Positions 36,508-48,338 of a stretch of DNA of 64,000 nucleotides are shown here, in pieces. Source of the DNA: Odobenus rosmarus divergens (lineage: Eukaryota > Chordata > Mammalia > Carnivora > Odobenidae); NCBI RefSeq assembly GCF_000321225.1, contig NW_004450566.1, positions 1,968,159 through 2,032,158 of the forward strand, read 5' to 3'. Every line of letters begins with the position of its first letter. Position 1 is the first letter of the stretch. The notes below the pieces were generated by a model, which saw only the letters and a program-made list of their open reading frames with translations, was not told where the DNA came from and did not search any database. Both the position numbers and the translations under genes were made by a program.

Positions 36508-36717
36508 AATTTTTAAAAAATATTTATTTGAGTGAGAGAAAGATACAGAGAGAGAGAGAGCTCAAGGGTGGGGGCAGAGGGAGAAAGAATCTTTTAAGGG
36601 GACTCCATGCTGAGCGTGGAGCCGGGCCTGGGGCTCAGTCTCACCACCCAGAGATCACAATCTGAGCCCAAACCGACAGCTGGTCATTTAAGCAACTGTG
36701 CCACCCAGGTGCCACAG
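36508..36717 (-). mobile_element. Can-SINE, antisense, inside the old L1
   Basis: TTTTTAAAAAATATTTATTTGAGTGAGAG, purine tract, GATCACAATCTGAGCC, head TGCCACCCAGGTGCCAC. Flanked by TTTTTTCTT (36499-36507 and 36718-36726). Confidence 0.92.
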
Positions 36718-38093
36718 TTTTTTCTTCACTTTTGAAAATATGGTTTTCACTGGCTTAACGATTCTAGGATGACTTTTTGTTTTTGTTTCAGAGACACCAT
36801 TCCACTGTCTTTCAACTTCCATTGTTCCTTTCAACAAAACTATGATTTTGTTGTTCTTTTGTGAGTAATCAATCTCTGGCCACCTTAATTTTTTTTTCTA
36901 ATTATCAATGAATTCTCTGTGATTGATTGTGATGTGAATAATTGTTTCTTCTTTAGGTTTACTTTGCTTAATGTCCATTTGTAATATTTTCCACTGTTTC
37001 TTTTAAATATTTTTATGTACTTTCCCTCTTCTTTACGTTATTTCAGTTACACATAATTAGATCACATGAACTTATTCCACAGCTGTCTGATGTTCTCATT
37101 ATTTTCTTTGTTTCATTCTGCATAGTTTCTATTGCTATATCTTCAAGTTCATGAATCTTTTCTTCTCTAATCTCTAATAAACCCTTAATCTCTTTTCATT
37201 TTTATCTCAAGCATTATAGTTTTTATTTCTAGAAGTTTGATTTGAGTCTTTCTTACATATTTTATATCTCTAGCATTTCTTTAGCTTCTTAAACATATAG
37301 AATACAGTCATAACTGTTTTAATGTCCTTGTTTTATCACCTGGATAATTTCATGGTTATTTTAATTGGTTGATTTTTCTACTCCTGTTGGGTTGCATTTG
37401 TTTGCTTCTTTTCATGGGTGGTAATTTTTGATTGGTTGCCAGACATGAATTTCACTTTGTTGGATTTGGATATATTTGTATTCCTACAAGCATTCTTAAG
37501 CTTTGTGCTTAGATCCAGTGAAGTAACTTGGAGAAACTTTTATCCTTTTGTGCCTTGCTTTTAGCTTTTGTTATACAGGCCAAGGGCAGCATTTTGACAA
37601 GGGCTAATTTTGCCCTATTATTGAGGCAGAGCCCTTTTTAAAAGGCTACCTAATGCTCCATAGATTATGACATTTTCTCACTTGCTGATGGTTTAAAAAA
37701 AATGCATACTAGTGTTCCTGGGATTGTTGCATTTAATTTTTTCAGTGGTTATTTTCCCAGCCCTGGTTAATTTTTTTTTCACATAAATGAGCTTATCAGT
37801 ATTCAGCTGATAGACTTGAGGGAGGCCTTCTATAGATCTCCAGAATTCTTTCTCTGCATTTCTTTTCATTCCAGTTTTCTACTATGCAAATTCTAACTAC
37901 CTTGGACTCCTCAAGCTACCAATTTTGTGTCTTCAATTGAGGGAGACTGTCTAGTCTTGCCTGAGTTCCTTGTTTTTGCATTATGACCTGAAAATTATTT
38001 CCAGGCAGTAAACTGGGGCATTTGGGATATTTTTTTTCTATCTCTCAGAGATCACTATCCTTCATATCCAGGGGCCCAGTGTTTTTTTGGGGT

Positions 38094-38294
38094 TTTCTAA
38101 AAGATTTATTTATTTATTTTAGAGCTATAAAGAATGGGGGGTGGGTTGCAGAAGGACAGGGAGTGATTGAATCTTAAGCAGACTTCTCGCTGAGTTTGGA
38201 GCCTGACATGGGGCTCCATCTCATGACCCTGAGATTATGACCTGAGCCAAAATCAAGAGTCCAGTGCTCAACCAACTGAGCCCCCAGGTGCCCC
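38094..38294 (-). mobile_element. Can-SINE, antisense, inside the old L1
   Basis: AAAAGATTTATTTATTTATTTTAGAG, G-rich patch, CCCTGAGATTATGACCTGAGCC, head CTGAGCCCCCAGGTGCCC. Target duplication not clear; diverged copy. Confidence 0.92.
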
Positions 38295-38341
38295 CAGAGG
38301 TTCAACGTTTTAAAACCATTACTTAAAATACATTTCTGATT

Positions 38342-38356
38342 TGTGTGTGTGTGTGT

Positions 38357-38394
<38 letters not shown>
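38342..38394. repeat. (GT)n microsatellite, about 53 bp
   Basis: Two GT tracts split by TCTC, the longer of about 17 units. The longest dinucleotide tract in the window and likely polymorphic. Confidence 0.97.
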
Positions 38395-38397
<3 letters not shown>

Positions 38398-40197
38398 GTT
38401 TCAGATGAGAGGCTAATTCTACTTCCTTTTAATCCCATCTTGGCTAAGAGCATAAGTCTTATCTACCTTTTCAAAAATGTTTAATAATAGCAGTGGAGGC
38501 AAATTTCTTAAGTTTTTCCTTTATAGGAAAGAAACATTCAACATTAGGCAAAATTTCTAAGGGTTATTAACTATGTCCTTTTAAGTTGGGGTAAATGAAT
38601 AAAGTGAGTAGTTAGGATTTCATTGTTATTAAATTTTTAAATATTCATTGAAAATATTGATTAAAATGAAAACATATTGGTCCCAAGCCTTTGGAATGCA
38701 GCAAAAGTGGTCCTAGAAGGGAAGTAGATAGCAATACAGGCCTACCTCAAGAAGCAAGAAAAATCTCAAATAAATGACCTAACTTTACACCTAAAGGAGC
38801 TAGAAAAAGAACAATAAATGAAGCCTAAAGCCAGCAGAAGGAGGGAAATAATAAAAATTAGAGCAGAAATAAATAACATAGGAAGGAAAAAAATAGAACA
38901 GATCAATGAAGTCAGGAGGTGGTTCTTTGAAAAAATTAATAAAATTGATAAGCCCTTAGCCAGACTTATCAAAAAGAAAAGAGAAAGGACCTAAATAAAT
39001 AAAATCATAAATGAGAAAGGAGAAATAGCAACCAACACCACAGAAATACAAACAATTATAAGAGAATATTATGAAAAATTATATGCCCCCAAATTGGACA
39101 ATTTAGAAGAAATGGCTAAATTCCTAGAGACATATAAATTACCCAAACTGAAACAGGAGGAAATAGAAAACTTGAACAGACTGATAACCAGCAAAGAAAT
39201 TGAATCAGTAATAAAAAAATCTCCCAACAAACCAAAGTCTAGAACCAGATGGCTTCCCAGGGGTATTCTACCAAGCATTTAAAGAAGAGTTAATACCTAT
39301 TCTTCTCAAACTTTTCCAAGAAATAGAAATGGAAGGACAACTTCCAAATTTGTCCTATGAGGCCAGCATTACACTAATGCCAAAACCAGATAAAGATTCC
39401 ACTAAAAATAGAGAACTACAGGTTAATGTCCCTGATGAACATGGATACAAAAGTTCTCAATAAAATACTAGCAAACCAAATCCAACAATACATTAAAAAA
39501 ATCATTCACAATGATCAAATCAAGTGGGATTTATTCCTGGGTTGCAAGGGTGCTTCAATATTCTCAAATCAATCAACTTGAACACCATATTAATAAAAGA
39601 AAGGATAAGAACTATATGATCATTTTAGTAGGTACAGAAAAGCATTTGACAAAATACAACATCCATTCATAATAAAAATCCTTAACAAAGTAGGTCTAGA
39701 GGGAACATATCTCAACATAATAAAGGCTAGCTATGAAAAACCCACAGCTAATATCATCCTCAATGGGAAAAACCTGAGAGGTTTCCCTCTATGGTCAGGA
39801 ACAAGACAGGATGTCTACTCTCACCACTTTTATTCAACATCATGCTGGAAGTCCTAGCCACAACAATCAGACAACAAAAAGAAATAAAAGTTATCCAAAT
39901 TGGCAAGGAAGAAGTAAAACTTCTACTACTTGCAGATGACATGAAAGTCAATACAGAAAACTTGAAAGACTCCATCAAAAAATTGCTAGAGCTGATAGAC
40001 AAGTTCAGTAAAGACTCAGGATATAAAACCAATGTAGAGAAATCTGTTGCATTTCTATATACAGAAAATGAAGTAGCAGAAAGTGAAATTAAGGAATGAA
40101 TCCCATTTATATTTGCACCAAAAACCGTAAGATACCTAGGAACAAACCTAACCAAAGAGGTGAAATACCCGTCCTCTAAAAATTATAAACTACTATT

Positions 40198-40378
40198 GGG
40201 GGCACCTGGGTGGCTCAGTCGGTTAAGGGGCTGGGCCCAGGGTTCTAGGATTGAGCCCCACATTGGGCTCCCTGCTCAGCGGGGAATCTGCTTCTCCCTC
40301 TTCCACTCCCTCTCCCTCAGCCCCTTCCTCTGCTTGTGCTCTCTCTTTCAAATTAAAAAATAAAATCTTTAAAAAAAA
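40198..40378 (+). mobile_element. Can-SINE inside L1 ORF2
   Basis: GGGGGCACCTGGGTGGCTCAGTCGGTTAAG head, shortened middle (GGGCTGGGCCCAGGGTTCTAGG), tail AATTAAAAAATAAAATCTTT. The L1 reading resumes at about 40383. No clean direct repeat can be drawn. Confidence 0.93.
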
Positions 40379-41677
40379 CTCTAAAATACTGATGTAAGAA
40401 ATTGAAGAGGACACAAAGAGATGGAAAAAATATTTCATGCTCATGGAATGGAAGAATAAATACTGTTAAAATGTCTATAGGACTCAAAACAGTTTACATA
40501 CTTAATGCAATCCTTATCAAAATACCAGCAGCATTTTTCACAGAACTAGAACAAACAATCTTAAAATTTATATGGAACCACAAAGACCCCAGATAACCAA
40601 AGCAAACTTGAAAAAGAAAAAAAAACAAAACTGGAAGTATCATAATTCCAGACTTCAAGCTATATTACAAAGCTGTAGTAATCAAAACAATATGGTACTG
40701 GCCCAAAAAATAGATGCATAGATCAATAGAACAGAACAGATAAACCCAGAAATGAGCCCACAACTATATGGTCAATTAATCTTTGACAAACCAGAAAAAA
40801 ATATCCAATGGAAAGAAGGCAATCTCTTCAACAAATGGTATTGGGAAAACTGGTCCACTTTCTAACACCACACACAAAAATAAATTCAAAAGGGATTAAA
40901 GACCTAAATATGAGACTTGAAACCATTAAAATCCTAGAGGAGAACACAGGCAGTAACATCTTTGACATTGGCCATAGCAACTTCTTACTAGATATGTCTT
41001 CTGAGAAAAGGGAAACAAAAGCAAAAATAAACTATTGAGACTTTATCAAAATAAAAACTTCTGCTTTTTTTTTGTGAGGCAAACAATCAACAAAACTAAA
41101 AGGCAACCTATGGCATGGGAGAAGATATTTGTAAATGACATATCTGACAAAGGGTTAGTACACAAAATATATAAATAACTTATAAAACTGAACGCCCAAA
41201 AAGCAAATAATGCAGTTAAAAAATGGGCAGAAGACATGAATAAACATTTCTCCAAAGACGATATACAGATGCCGACAGACACATGACAAGGTGCTCAACA
41301 TCCCTTATAGGCAGGGAAATGCAAATCAAAACTACAATGAAATATAACCTTACACCTGTCAGAATGGTTAAAATTAGCAACACAGGAGACCACAGGTGTT
41401 GGTGAGGATGTAGAGAAAGGGGAACCCTCTTACACTTTTGGTGGGAATGTAAACTGGTGTAGTCACTCTGGAAAAAGTATGGAGTTTCCTTAAAAAGCTA
41501 AAAATAGAACTACCTTATGATCCAGCAATTATACTACAAAATATTTTCCCATCGGATACAAAATACTAATTCAAAGGGGTACATGTACCCCAATGTTTAT
41601 AGCAGCATTATCAACAATAGTCAAATTATGAAAAAAGCCCAGATGTTCATTGACTGATGAATGGGTAAAGAAGACGT

Positions 41678-41698
41678 GGTGTGTGTGTGTGTGTGTGT
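41678..41698. repeat. (GT)n microsatellite in the L1 3' part
   Basis: About ten GT units, matched by a short ACACAC stretch at 41723-41730. Confidence 0.9.
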
Positions 41699-42109
41699 AG
41701 TATTTATAAAATTTTTATTTATACACACACAATGGAACATTACTCAGCCATTAAAAAGAATGAAATCTTGCCATTTGCAAAGATGTGGATGGACCTAGAG
41801 AGTACTATGCTAAGCAAACTAAGTCAGTAAGAAAAAGACAAATGCCATCTGCTTTCACTCATATGTAGAATTTAAGAAACAAAATAAATGCACATTGGGG
41901 GAGAAAAGAAGGGAGGCAAACCAAGAAACAGACTCTTAACTATAGAGAACAAAATGATGGTTACCCGGGGGAGGTGGGGGAGATGGGTTAAATAGGTGAT
42001 GGGCATTAAGGAGGCACTTGTGATGAGTACCCTGTGTTGTATGTAAGTGTTGAATCAATAAATTCTACACCTGAAACTAATACTATGCTGTATATTAACT
42101 AACTGGAAT

Positions 42110-42299
42110 TTAAAGATTTTTATTTATTTATTTGAGAGAGAGAGGGCGAGTGGAGGGGCAGCGGGAGAGTGAAAGGGACAAGCAGACTCCACGCTGAGCA
42201 CAGCGTCTGATATGGGGCTTGATCCCATTACCCTGAGATCATGACCTGAGCCAAAACCAAGAGTCAGATGCTTAACCGACTGATCCACCAAGGAACCCC
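42110..42299 (-). mobile_element. Can-SINE, antisense, inside the L1 3' tail
   Basis: AAAGATTTTTATTTATTTATTTGAGAGAG, ATCATGACCTGAGCCAAAACCAAGAG, head GATCCACCAAGGAACCCC. Perfect 14-bp repeats TAACTAACTGGAAT at 42096-42109 and 42300-42313. Confidence 0.95.
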
Positions 42300-42392
42300 T
42301 AACTAACTGGAATGTAAATAAAAACGTGGGAGATAAAATAATAAAGACAGATACTCCATTCTAAAAAAAACAAAACAAAACAAAAAAAACAC

Positions 42393-43029
42393 ACATAGAA
42401 TTTAAGACTAAAGAGCTATCTTAGATAATCAATAAAAAATTATTATAGTCATAATCGTTTATGCCAAAATCTAAAAGTTTTATCACACTCAAAAGAACTA
42501 GAAGATTTTAATTATGGTTATCATGAAAGATGTTAACAAATCTCAAAAAATTTAAAAAGATGCACATACTTTAAGCATAGTAATTAACTCTAATATGTCC
42601 ATTTGTTCATCCACATATTTACCAATCTTTATCTGTCAACTGATATGGACCATGAAGGTATTGCTTATAGCCCAGATACAGACCCTGGGGAGGTCAAATC
42701 AGCCTTTCTGAAGTGGAACAGATGAAGCAAAGAAAGAGTCTCAGGCAGGGAAAATAGCATTTGTTAAGTAAGGCACAGAATTTTAAGAAATAATGCCTCA
42801 TTGAAGGCTGAAAGTACAGAGCTAAATCAGTATAATAGGAAGAGTGGATGCTCTCAGGAATAATGATTCTAAAGAGATAAGTAAGGAGCCAGGTCGGAAA
42901 CACCTTTTATGCCTACCAGATTGCTTATATTTTTATCTTGTTGGTGATGAAGAAGCAGCATGTTTGTTGTATACCTTATGAGCTTTGGATCCCGAAAATG
43001 ATCCCACACCTGACTTAACTCCAAATCTG
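42393..43029. other. Unassigned DNA
   Basis: No gene or named repeat. Confidence 0.4.
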
Positions 43030-43195
43030 ATTGATGCTCACTAATTATATAGCCTTATGTAACTACTTAGCCTTTCTGCCCCTCAGTCCTTTCATGAATA
43101 AAATAGGGTTAAAAATACTTAACTTTTGGAGTTGTATGAGAGCTTTGAGCTATGTAGTGTGGGGCATATTGTAGCTAACCAATAAATATTAGCTA
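43030..43195 (+). repeat. MIR SINE, sense
   Basis: GTAACTACTTAGCCTTTCTGCCCCTCAGTCCTTTCATGAATAAAATAGGG and CTAACCAATAAATATTAGCTATTTATT follow MIR order. Confidence 0.75.
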
Positions 43196-43589
43196 TTTAT
43201 TATATAAATTAGCTATAACATTAGCTATTTTTTTGAAGCACGAGAGTGGTAAAGTTTTTTCTCTAAAAATTATTGCATTTTCAACTGTATAAAACACTAG
43301 AGACAGAAGATCACTGGAGATGTTTTTGACAATCAAAATGAGCAATTTTATGGTTCTGCAATAGAGTAGTCTTGGGGATGTTGGGACACAGTGACTGAGT
43401 GAATGTGAGAGGTAAAGAAGAGGGAGGATTGTACGTTTATTCCAAGTTTTCTTCCTTGACTGATTTCCTTAAAAGGAGTTGTGTTGCTAAAAGCAGGTTC
43501 AGGGGTAATCATAATAGAATTATATAGCACTTATTTGCACCCAGAATCTAGAAATTGCTAAAAATGTAACTGTCATTTCATCTTCACTG
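43196..43589. other. Unassigned DNA
   Basis: Nothing recognised. Confidence 0.4.
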
Positions 43590-43745
43590 TCATCATGTGT
43601 GGTTAAGGGCTATTTCAATTTGACAAATGAGGAAAACTAAGCCATAGCAGGATGACTTTATTTCAGGGTCACCCAGCTGGTAATTGGCAGAGCTGAGATT
43701 CAAACCCAGTGAAATGTTCCATTCACAATGTTTTAACCACTTTCA
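43590..43745 (-). repeat. MIR SINE, antisense, well preserved
   Basis: ATTTGACAAATGAGGAAAACTAAGCC, CAGGGTCACCCAGCTGGTAATTGGCAGAGCTGAGATTCAAACCCAG and AATGTTTTAACCACTTTC are the inverted MIR core and tRNA-related part. Confidence 0.85.
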
Positions 43746-43918
43746 TCTATTGTATGATTATGAAAATGGTGTGGACTATGTAGAGCAGATGAGGCAATTT
43801 TCTGGACCTTTGTACCGAGACATTTAAAATATTGGTATCAATTTCCTCGTTTGAAAAACTGTAATTATAGGATTAGATAGTTTACGGTGACCTTTAATTT
43901 ATAAGATTCATTTAACTT

Positions 43919-44117
43919 GGGGCGCCTGGGTGGCTCAGTTGGTTAAGCGACTGCCTTCGGTTCAGGTCATGATCCTGGAGTCCCGGGATCGAGTCCCGCA
44001 TCGGGCTCCCTGCTCAGCAGGGAGTGTGCTTCTCCCTCTGACCCTCCCCCCTCTCATGTGCTTTCTCTCTCTCATTCTCTCTCTCTCAAATAAATAAATA
44101 AAATCTTTAAAAAAAAA
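43919..44117 (+). mobile_element. Can-SINE, full length, youngest-looking copy
   Basis: GGGGCGCCTGGGTGGCTCAG, AAGCGACTGCCTTCGG, GAGTCCCGGGATCGAGTCCCG with CpGs intact, (AAATA) tail with A12. Perfect 16-bp repeats AAGATTCATTTAACTT at 43903-43918 and 44118-44133. Same subtype as 11080-11273. Confidence 0.97.
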
Positions 44118-44274
44118 AAGATTCATTTAACTTTAATTTAAAAATGGTGAAGAGAAAATTCAGTGATACACAAATAGTTAGCAGCAAGGCATAATTGGGA
44201 AGATAAGAAAAATGAAGTTAGCTGTAAGAGATAAAGCCAAGAGACAGAAAAGAAGACAAATTGAAAAAGGAAAG

Positions 44275-44390
44275 AGAAACTGACAAAATAAATCGTGGAT
44301 CACTACATCAAAAACTAATGATGTATGGTATGGTGACTAACATAACATAATAAAATAAAATTAAATTAAAAAAAAGAAACTGACAAAATA
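44275..44390 (+). mobile_element. 84-bp L1 3' stub with perfect target duplication
   Basis: Only the last 84 bp of L1 (44291-44374: ATCGTGGATCACTACATCAAAA region plus an A-rich tail), bounded by AGAAACTGACAAAATA at 44275-44290 and 44375-44390 (16/16). An extreme 5' truncation of a fairly recent insertion. Confidence 0.93.
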
Positions 44391-45329
44391 GAAAAGAAAA
44401 AAAATTAGCAAAAAAACTGAACATGAATGGACTGACAAGAGGGATACTGAGCTATGAGAGACTATGTGCCTCCAATAAATTAAAATCTTGAAGTAAGAAA
44501 AGACACGCAGTTATTAAGGTTAAAAAAAAACAAAACAAAACAGGTGCTTGTGTGGCTATTTTATGTGCCAGGTTCTGATGGCAAGAAGGATTTTAATATC
44601 ACTTAAACACCCCAGACTGTACCAGCAGTGCAAGAATAATTGATGACAGTGCTGTTGTTGCCATGCCTTAGTTTTCATTCATATGTATACAAGATGATTT
44701 GTTATGTAAATATGATGTAAATGAACCCATTGTGACTTCAAGTCAAAAGACTCTGGATGACTCAGTGCTATCATATCCACTTAGGGCAGGCAGTTAGGAA
44801 ACATAAAAGCAGCATTAACTACTGAGAGTGTGTTTATAAAAGAGGCCAGGCTGATAGTGATTTGACTGGTCTGGATGCTGTTCAAGGTGGACCTCTTTTC
44901 CAAATGTAATTCTGTCTGTTATGTTGCATAAACCTACAGTTAATTTATCTTTTTCCATCAAGATCCAAATCACACATAATATAATTGCCTTTGTAAGTAG
45001 ACTATCCATCATGACTAATGATGCAAAGATGAACCGGATGGCCAAAGGTCTGATGCATTTATCCCTTACAGAATGAAAGAAAAGAACATCTCACTTTTTA
45101 CATAATATATAATAAGTCTCTAATAGGTAGAAATGTTTTGAATTCTTAAAATAGTTCAGTTTTGATCAGGATACATTGGCCATCTCTAACTTACAAATAG
45201 ATTGGATTTCAGCAATGTTATCTCAATTCCAGGATATGTTTTCCTACAGGAGAATGTTAAAACTAGAGATCAGATTCATAGGCCAGCCCACATAAGCCTT
45301 CATTTTTTTTTTTTTTTTAGACGTCACAT
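44391..45329. other. Unassigned DNA
   Basis: A T17 run at about 45304-45320. No gene. Confidence 0.4.
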
Positions 45330-46740
45330 ATGGTGGAGACCCTTTATGTGCCAGGCAGTCTTCCATGAACTTGAAATAGAGCAGTAAACAATAGGGATGA
45401 GTCATTGGCCACACAGAGTAATAAACAAACAGTCTCATAACATTGTCTTAAGTGCTATAAAGAAATAGGCAAGGAGGATTCAAAGTGACAGAAGATACAA
45501 TTTAGATAGGCTTAAGATAGGTTCTGTGAGATATTAAACAGATACTGAGATAGAGGTTTGGGTTCAAGGTGTTAGGTATTAACACCTGTGAAATGAAGGA
45601 GAAAGAAGTAGAAATGGGTCGAGCAAGGAGTCAGATTGTGATACAGTCCAGACAAAGCCTTAGCTAATCAATTTGGGAACTCTTGAGTAACTATTGTCCA
45701 TTAGAAAGTTCCCACACGGTGTTTTATCCCTGCCTTTCTGAGCCAGTCAAGTGGACTGTCACAGGAAAGGCACTATGAGTGGTCCATTTTCTGCAAAGGA
45801 GGTAGACCCTGAAGGAGTTGACAGCCAGAGTCTGTCCGCTGATTGCATTCCCCACAGCTGAAGAGTGTGTTCTTCCTTGAAATGGAATCTAGGTGGCACA
45901 TCTTCATAACTAACACAGTAGGATAAGGAGGGAAGTTTTTTTCTGAACAGAAAACTGTAAGAAATACAAAAATGAACTTGGCTAGTGTATATAAATGTGT
46001 ATCAAAAAAAAGTGAACAGCAGTTGCAGACTCTGAAACAGGAACATGTTTGATATTTAAGGAACAAGAAGAAGAGTAGCCACTGTGACTTGAATAAAATA
46101 ACAGAAGAATAACATAAAAAATGGAGTTGAATGTGGGCAGAACCGAGGGTTACTGATATTAAGTGTGATGGGAAGGTTTTAAACAAGGGAATGGCATGAC
46201 TCACATTTTAAAAATATTTCTGGGGCTGCCTCACAGAAAATTAAGTGGAGAGAAGTCAGAGAGAAAGATGGGAGATAGAGTTGAAAGCTATTGCAATAAT
46301 CCACCAAGAAATTGAAGACTTAGACTAGCATGGTAGCTATTGAGGTGATGAGAATTGGTCAGATTCAATTATACTTTGGAGTTCAAGCCACCAGAATTTG
46401 CTGATAAAATGGATGTAGAAGTATGTGTGTAAGAAAGAGTGTCATCAATGATGACCACTAGTTTTGGGCCAGAAAACCTAGGTGAAGAGTGGTGCTTTAT
46501 CTGAAGATGGAAAAAAAGGGTAAAGAGCATTTTCAGATGTCCAATTGGGAATTAGAATCTCATCAGGCATAGTAAATTTGAGTGAAGATGTTACACCAGC
46601 CAGTGAATATTCAAATAAAATTTCAGGGTAGAAGTCCCAGCTAAACGTAAGATGACATTTAAAGCCAGAGGACAGGAGAAGATTATAACACCAAAAGAGT
46701 GAGTGTTAATAATAGAAAGGACATGGTGACTGAGTGCTGT
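45330..46740 (-). mobile_element. L2 LINE, antisense, about 1.4 kb
   Basis: TTTATGTGCCAGGCAGT terminus; then TTAAGTGTGATGGGAAGGTTTTAAACAAGGGAATGGCATGACT, AGAGTTGAAAGCTATTGCAATAATCCACC, GAATTTGCTGATAAAATGGATGTAG and ATCAATGATGACCACTAGTTTTGGGCC. One of the best-preserved L2 copies here. The 143-codon minus frame inside (45773-46204) is chance. Confidence 0.85.
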
Positions 46741-47060
46741 GTAACTCTATATTAGTCAGGATTGGCTTGGTTCTAATGCAATAACAAACACCCCCCTTAT
46801 TTCTCACTCACTCTAAATGTTTAGAGTAGATTAGCTGAAGTTTATTTCCACGTTGTCTTTAGGGCTCCAGTTAAAGAGTTGCCACTTATGTGAAACTTTA
46901 GAGGTCATCATGGCAGAAGAAAAGAGAATGTGATTAAGTATATACAGGCCCTTAAAGCTTCTGCCTGTGACACATGTTGCTTGTACTCACATTTCAGTGG
47001 CCCAAAGCAAGTCATCTTGTATCTAATTAAGGGTGGATTGGGAAGTGCAATCTTACCATA
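46741..47060. repeat. Ancient interspersed repeat, family uncertain
   Basis: TATATTAGTCAGGATTGGCTTGGTTCTAATGCAATAACAAAC, AGGTCATCATGGCAGAAGAAAAGAG and GGAAGTGCAATCTTACCATAT have the order of a widespread mammalian repeat whose name I cannot give with confidence. Confidence 0.5.
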
Positions 47061-47269
47061 TATCCTAAAGAAAAAAAAGTTCAAATGTTTGTGAATAACC
47101 CTAATGACTTCACAGATACTTTAAACTTTTGAGGTAAATAAAAGAAGATGATCTGGCAAATGATACTGAAAAGAAGTGGCTAAATATGTAGGATGAAAAT
47201 TAGAAGTAAGGTATAAAAAGCGTTTAAAGATTAAAAACATATTTTATCATAACTTATTTCTATGGAGCA

Positions 47270-48013
47270 CCAACTTTTTTTTTAAAGAATATATGAAGCT
47301 GACTTCCCAGTTTCTGGTTCCACATGTAAGGAGCTTGTAAGTTGCCATCCTAACAACTACAAAGCAGAACAGACTGAAAAACCAACCCTTCTTGGATTCA
47401 TAAGAGAGGGGAAGACACAGTGTAAACTGCTGCTTCCAGGATTGGAGAGACAGGAAAATCCAGGGATTCATGCCTTACCAGAGCAGAGGCTCAGAGCGAA
47501 AACCACAGTGGGAACCAGTACCCAGTGGGAAAGCCTGAACTGCAATTGACGAATTTCTGGACACTCAGTGTGGACAAGTCTGAGAGTCAAAAACTCCAGG
47601 GAAACCCTGTCATAAGGAGGGTCTCACAACATTACAAGATTTACCCCAGGAGCTTTATCGGAACATGTGAAGCAAACAAGAGACAATCAGTGGAGAGCTC
47701 AGAAAAAAACCTTCAGGGAATATGGGGAGTGATGATGAGAACAAGAGTACAAAGGAAAGGAGACAGGATATGCATATACTAAACATAACAATCAAAGCAT
47801 GCACTGAACCAGCATTTCCTAACGAGAGAGGCAGCCTGGAGGGCCACGTTTGATACTAAGCGATCTTGTGCTTACCCTTGACACAGCTATCTGGAGCAGG
47901 CGTGCTCACCTCACCCAAAGAGAACTAATTCACAGAGGCTGGATAGCACTTGTAACCTGTGACTTGGCGCGGCGTAGAACTCATAGCTGGCCCATCAGAT
48001 TACTGAACTAGAA
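47270..48013 (+). mobile_element. Probable old L1 5' UTR-like fragment
   Basis: GGTTCCACATGTAAGGAGCTTG, GGGAACCAGTACCCAGTGGGAAAGCC, GAGAGTCAAAAACTCCAGGG and GAGACAATCAGTGGAGAGCTCAG look like an L1 5' UTR. Medium-weak call. Confidence 0.4.
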
Positions 48014-48025
48014 AATTTGAGTTTA

Positions 48026-48222
48026 GGGGCACTTGGGTGTCTCAGTCCCTTAAGCATCTGCCTTTGGCTCAGGTCATGATCCTGGGGTCCTGGGATGGAG
48101 CCCGGATGGAGCCCCGCATCGGGCTCCCTGCTCAGGGGGGGTCTGCTTTTCTTTCTCTCTTTCCTGTGCCCCTCACCACCTGATGTGCTCTCTCTCAAAT
48201 AAATAAATAAAATCTTTAAAAA
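48026..48222 (+). mobile_element. Can-SINE, full length, with internal 11-bp duplication
   Basis: GGGGCACTTGGGTGTCTCAGT head, tail AAATAAATAAATAAAATCTTT. GGATGGAGCCC is duplicated in tandem at 48093-48114 within the B-box region. Flanks ATTTGAGTTTA (48015-48025) and TTTTGAGTTTA (48225-48235). Confidence 0.93.
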
Positions 48223-48338
48223 TTTTTTGAGTTTAAAAGAATAAAAGAATCGAGAAATTTAAGGAAATTGAAGTTAAGAAGTAGGAAGAGCATTCAGGGA
48301 TAGGATAGACCCAAGGAAAAGAAGGAGAACCTACTTTT

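Larger units (their letters stand above)
36060..38456 (-). mobile_element. Old L1 5' region (5' UTR / ORF1 side), antisense, with two SINEs
   Basis: Similarity is clearest from 37100: TAGTTTCTATTGCTATATCTTCAAGTTCATGAATCTTTTC, TAGAAGTTTGATTTGAGTC, GGTAATTTTTGATTGGTTGCCAGACATGAATTT, GAGGCAGAGCCC and TAATCCCATCTTGGCTAAGAG at the outer end. Interrupted by SINEs at 36508 and 38094 and by a GT tract at 38342. Confidence 0.65.
38640..42392 (+). mobile_element. L1 LINE, 5'-truncated: broken ORF2 plus 3' UTR and A tail
   Basis: About 3.4 kb of L1 after removing two SINEs. Conceptual fragments show ORF2p features: an [16 protein letters not shown] stretch (39094-39282), then [13 protein letters not shown] and LLLLADDM (39791-40099), the latter being the reverse-transcriptase active-site block with Leu in place of the usual Phe before ADD. 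The C-terminal part and the 3' UTR follow, ending with TGAATCAATAAATTCTACACC and an AAAACAAAACAAAA tail near 42362-42392. Several stops and frameshifts make it inactive. Confidence 0.9.

Noticed and set aside
39791..40099. 102-codon reverse-transcriptase frame
   Set aside because: A fragment of a dead L1 ORF2, interrupted on both sides; not a host gene.
45773..46204. 143-codon minus-strand frame
   Set aside because: Lies wholly within a recognisable antisense L2 copy; composition is low-complexity and hydrophobic.
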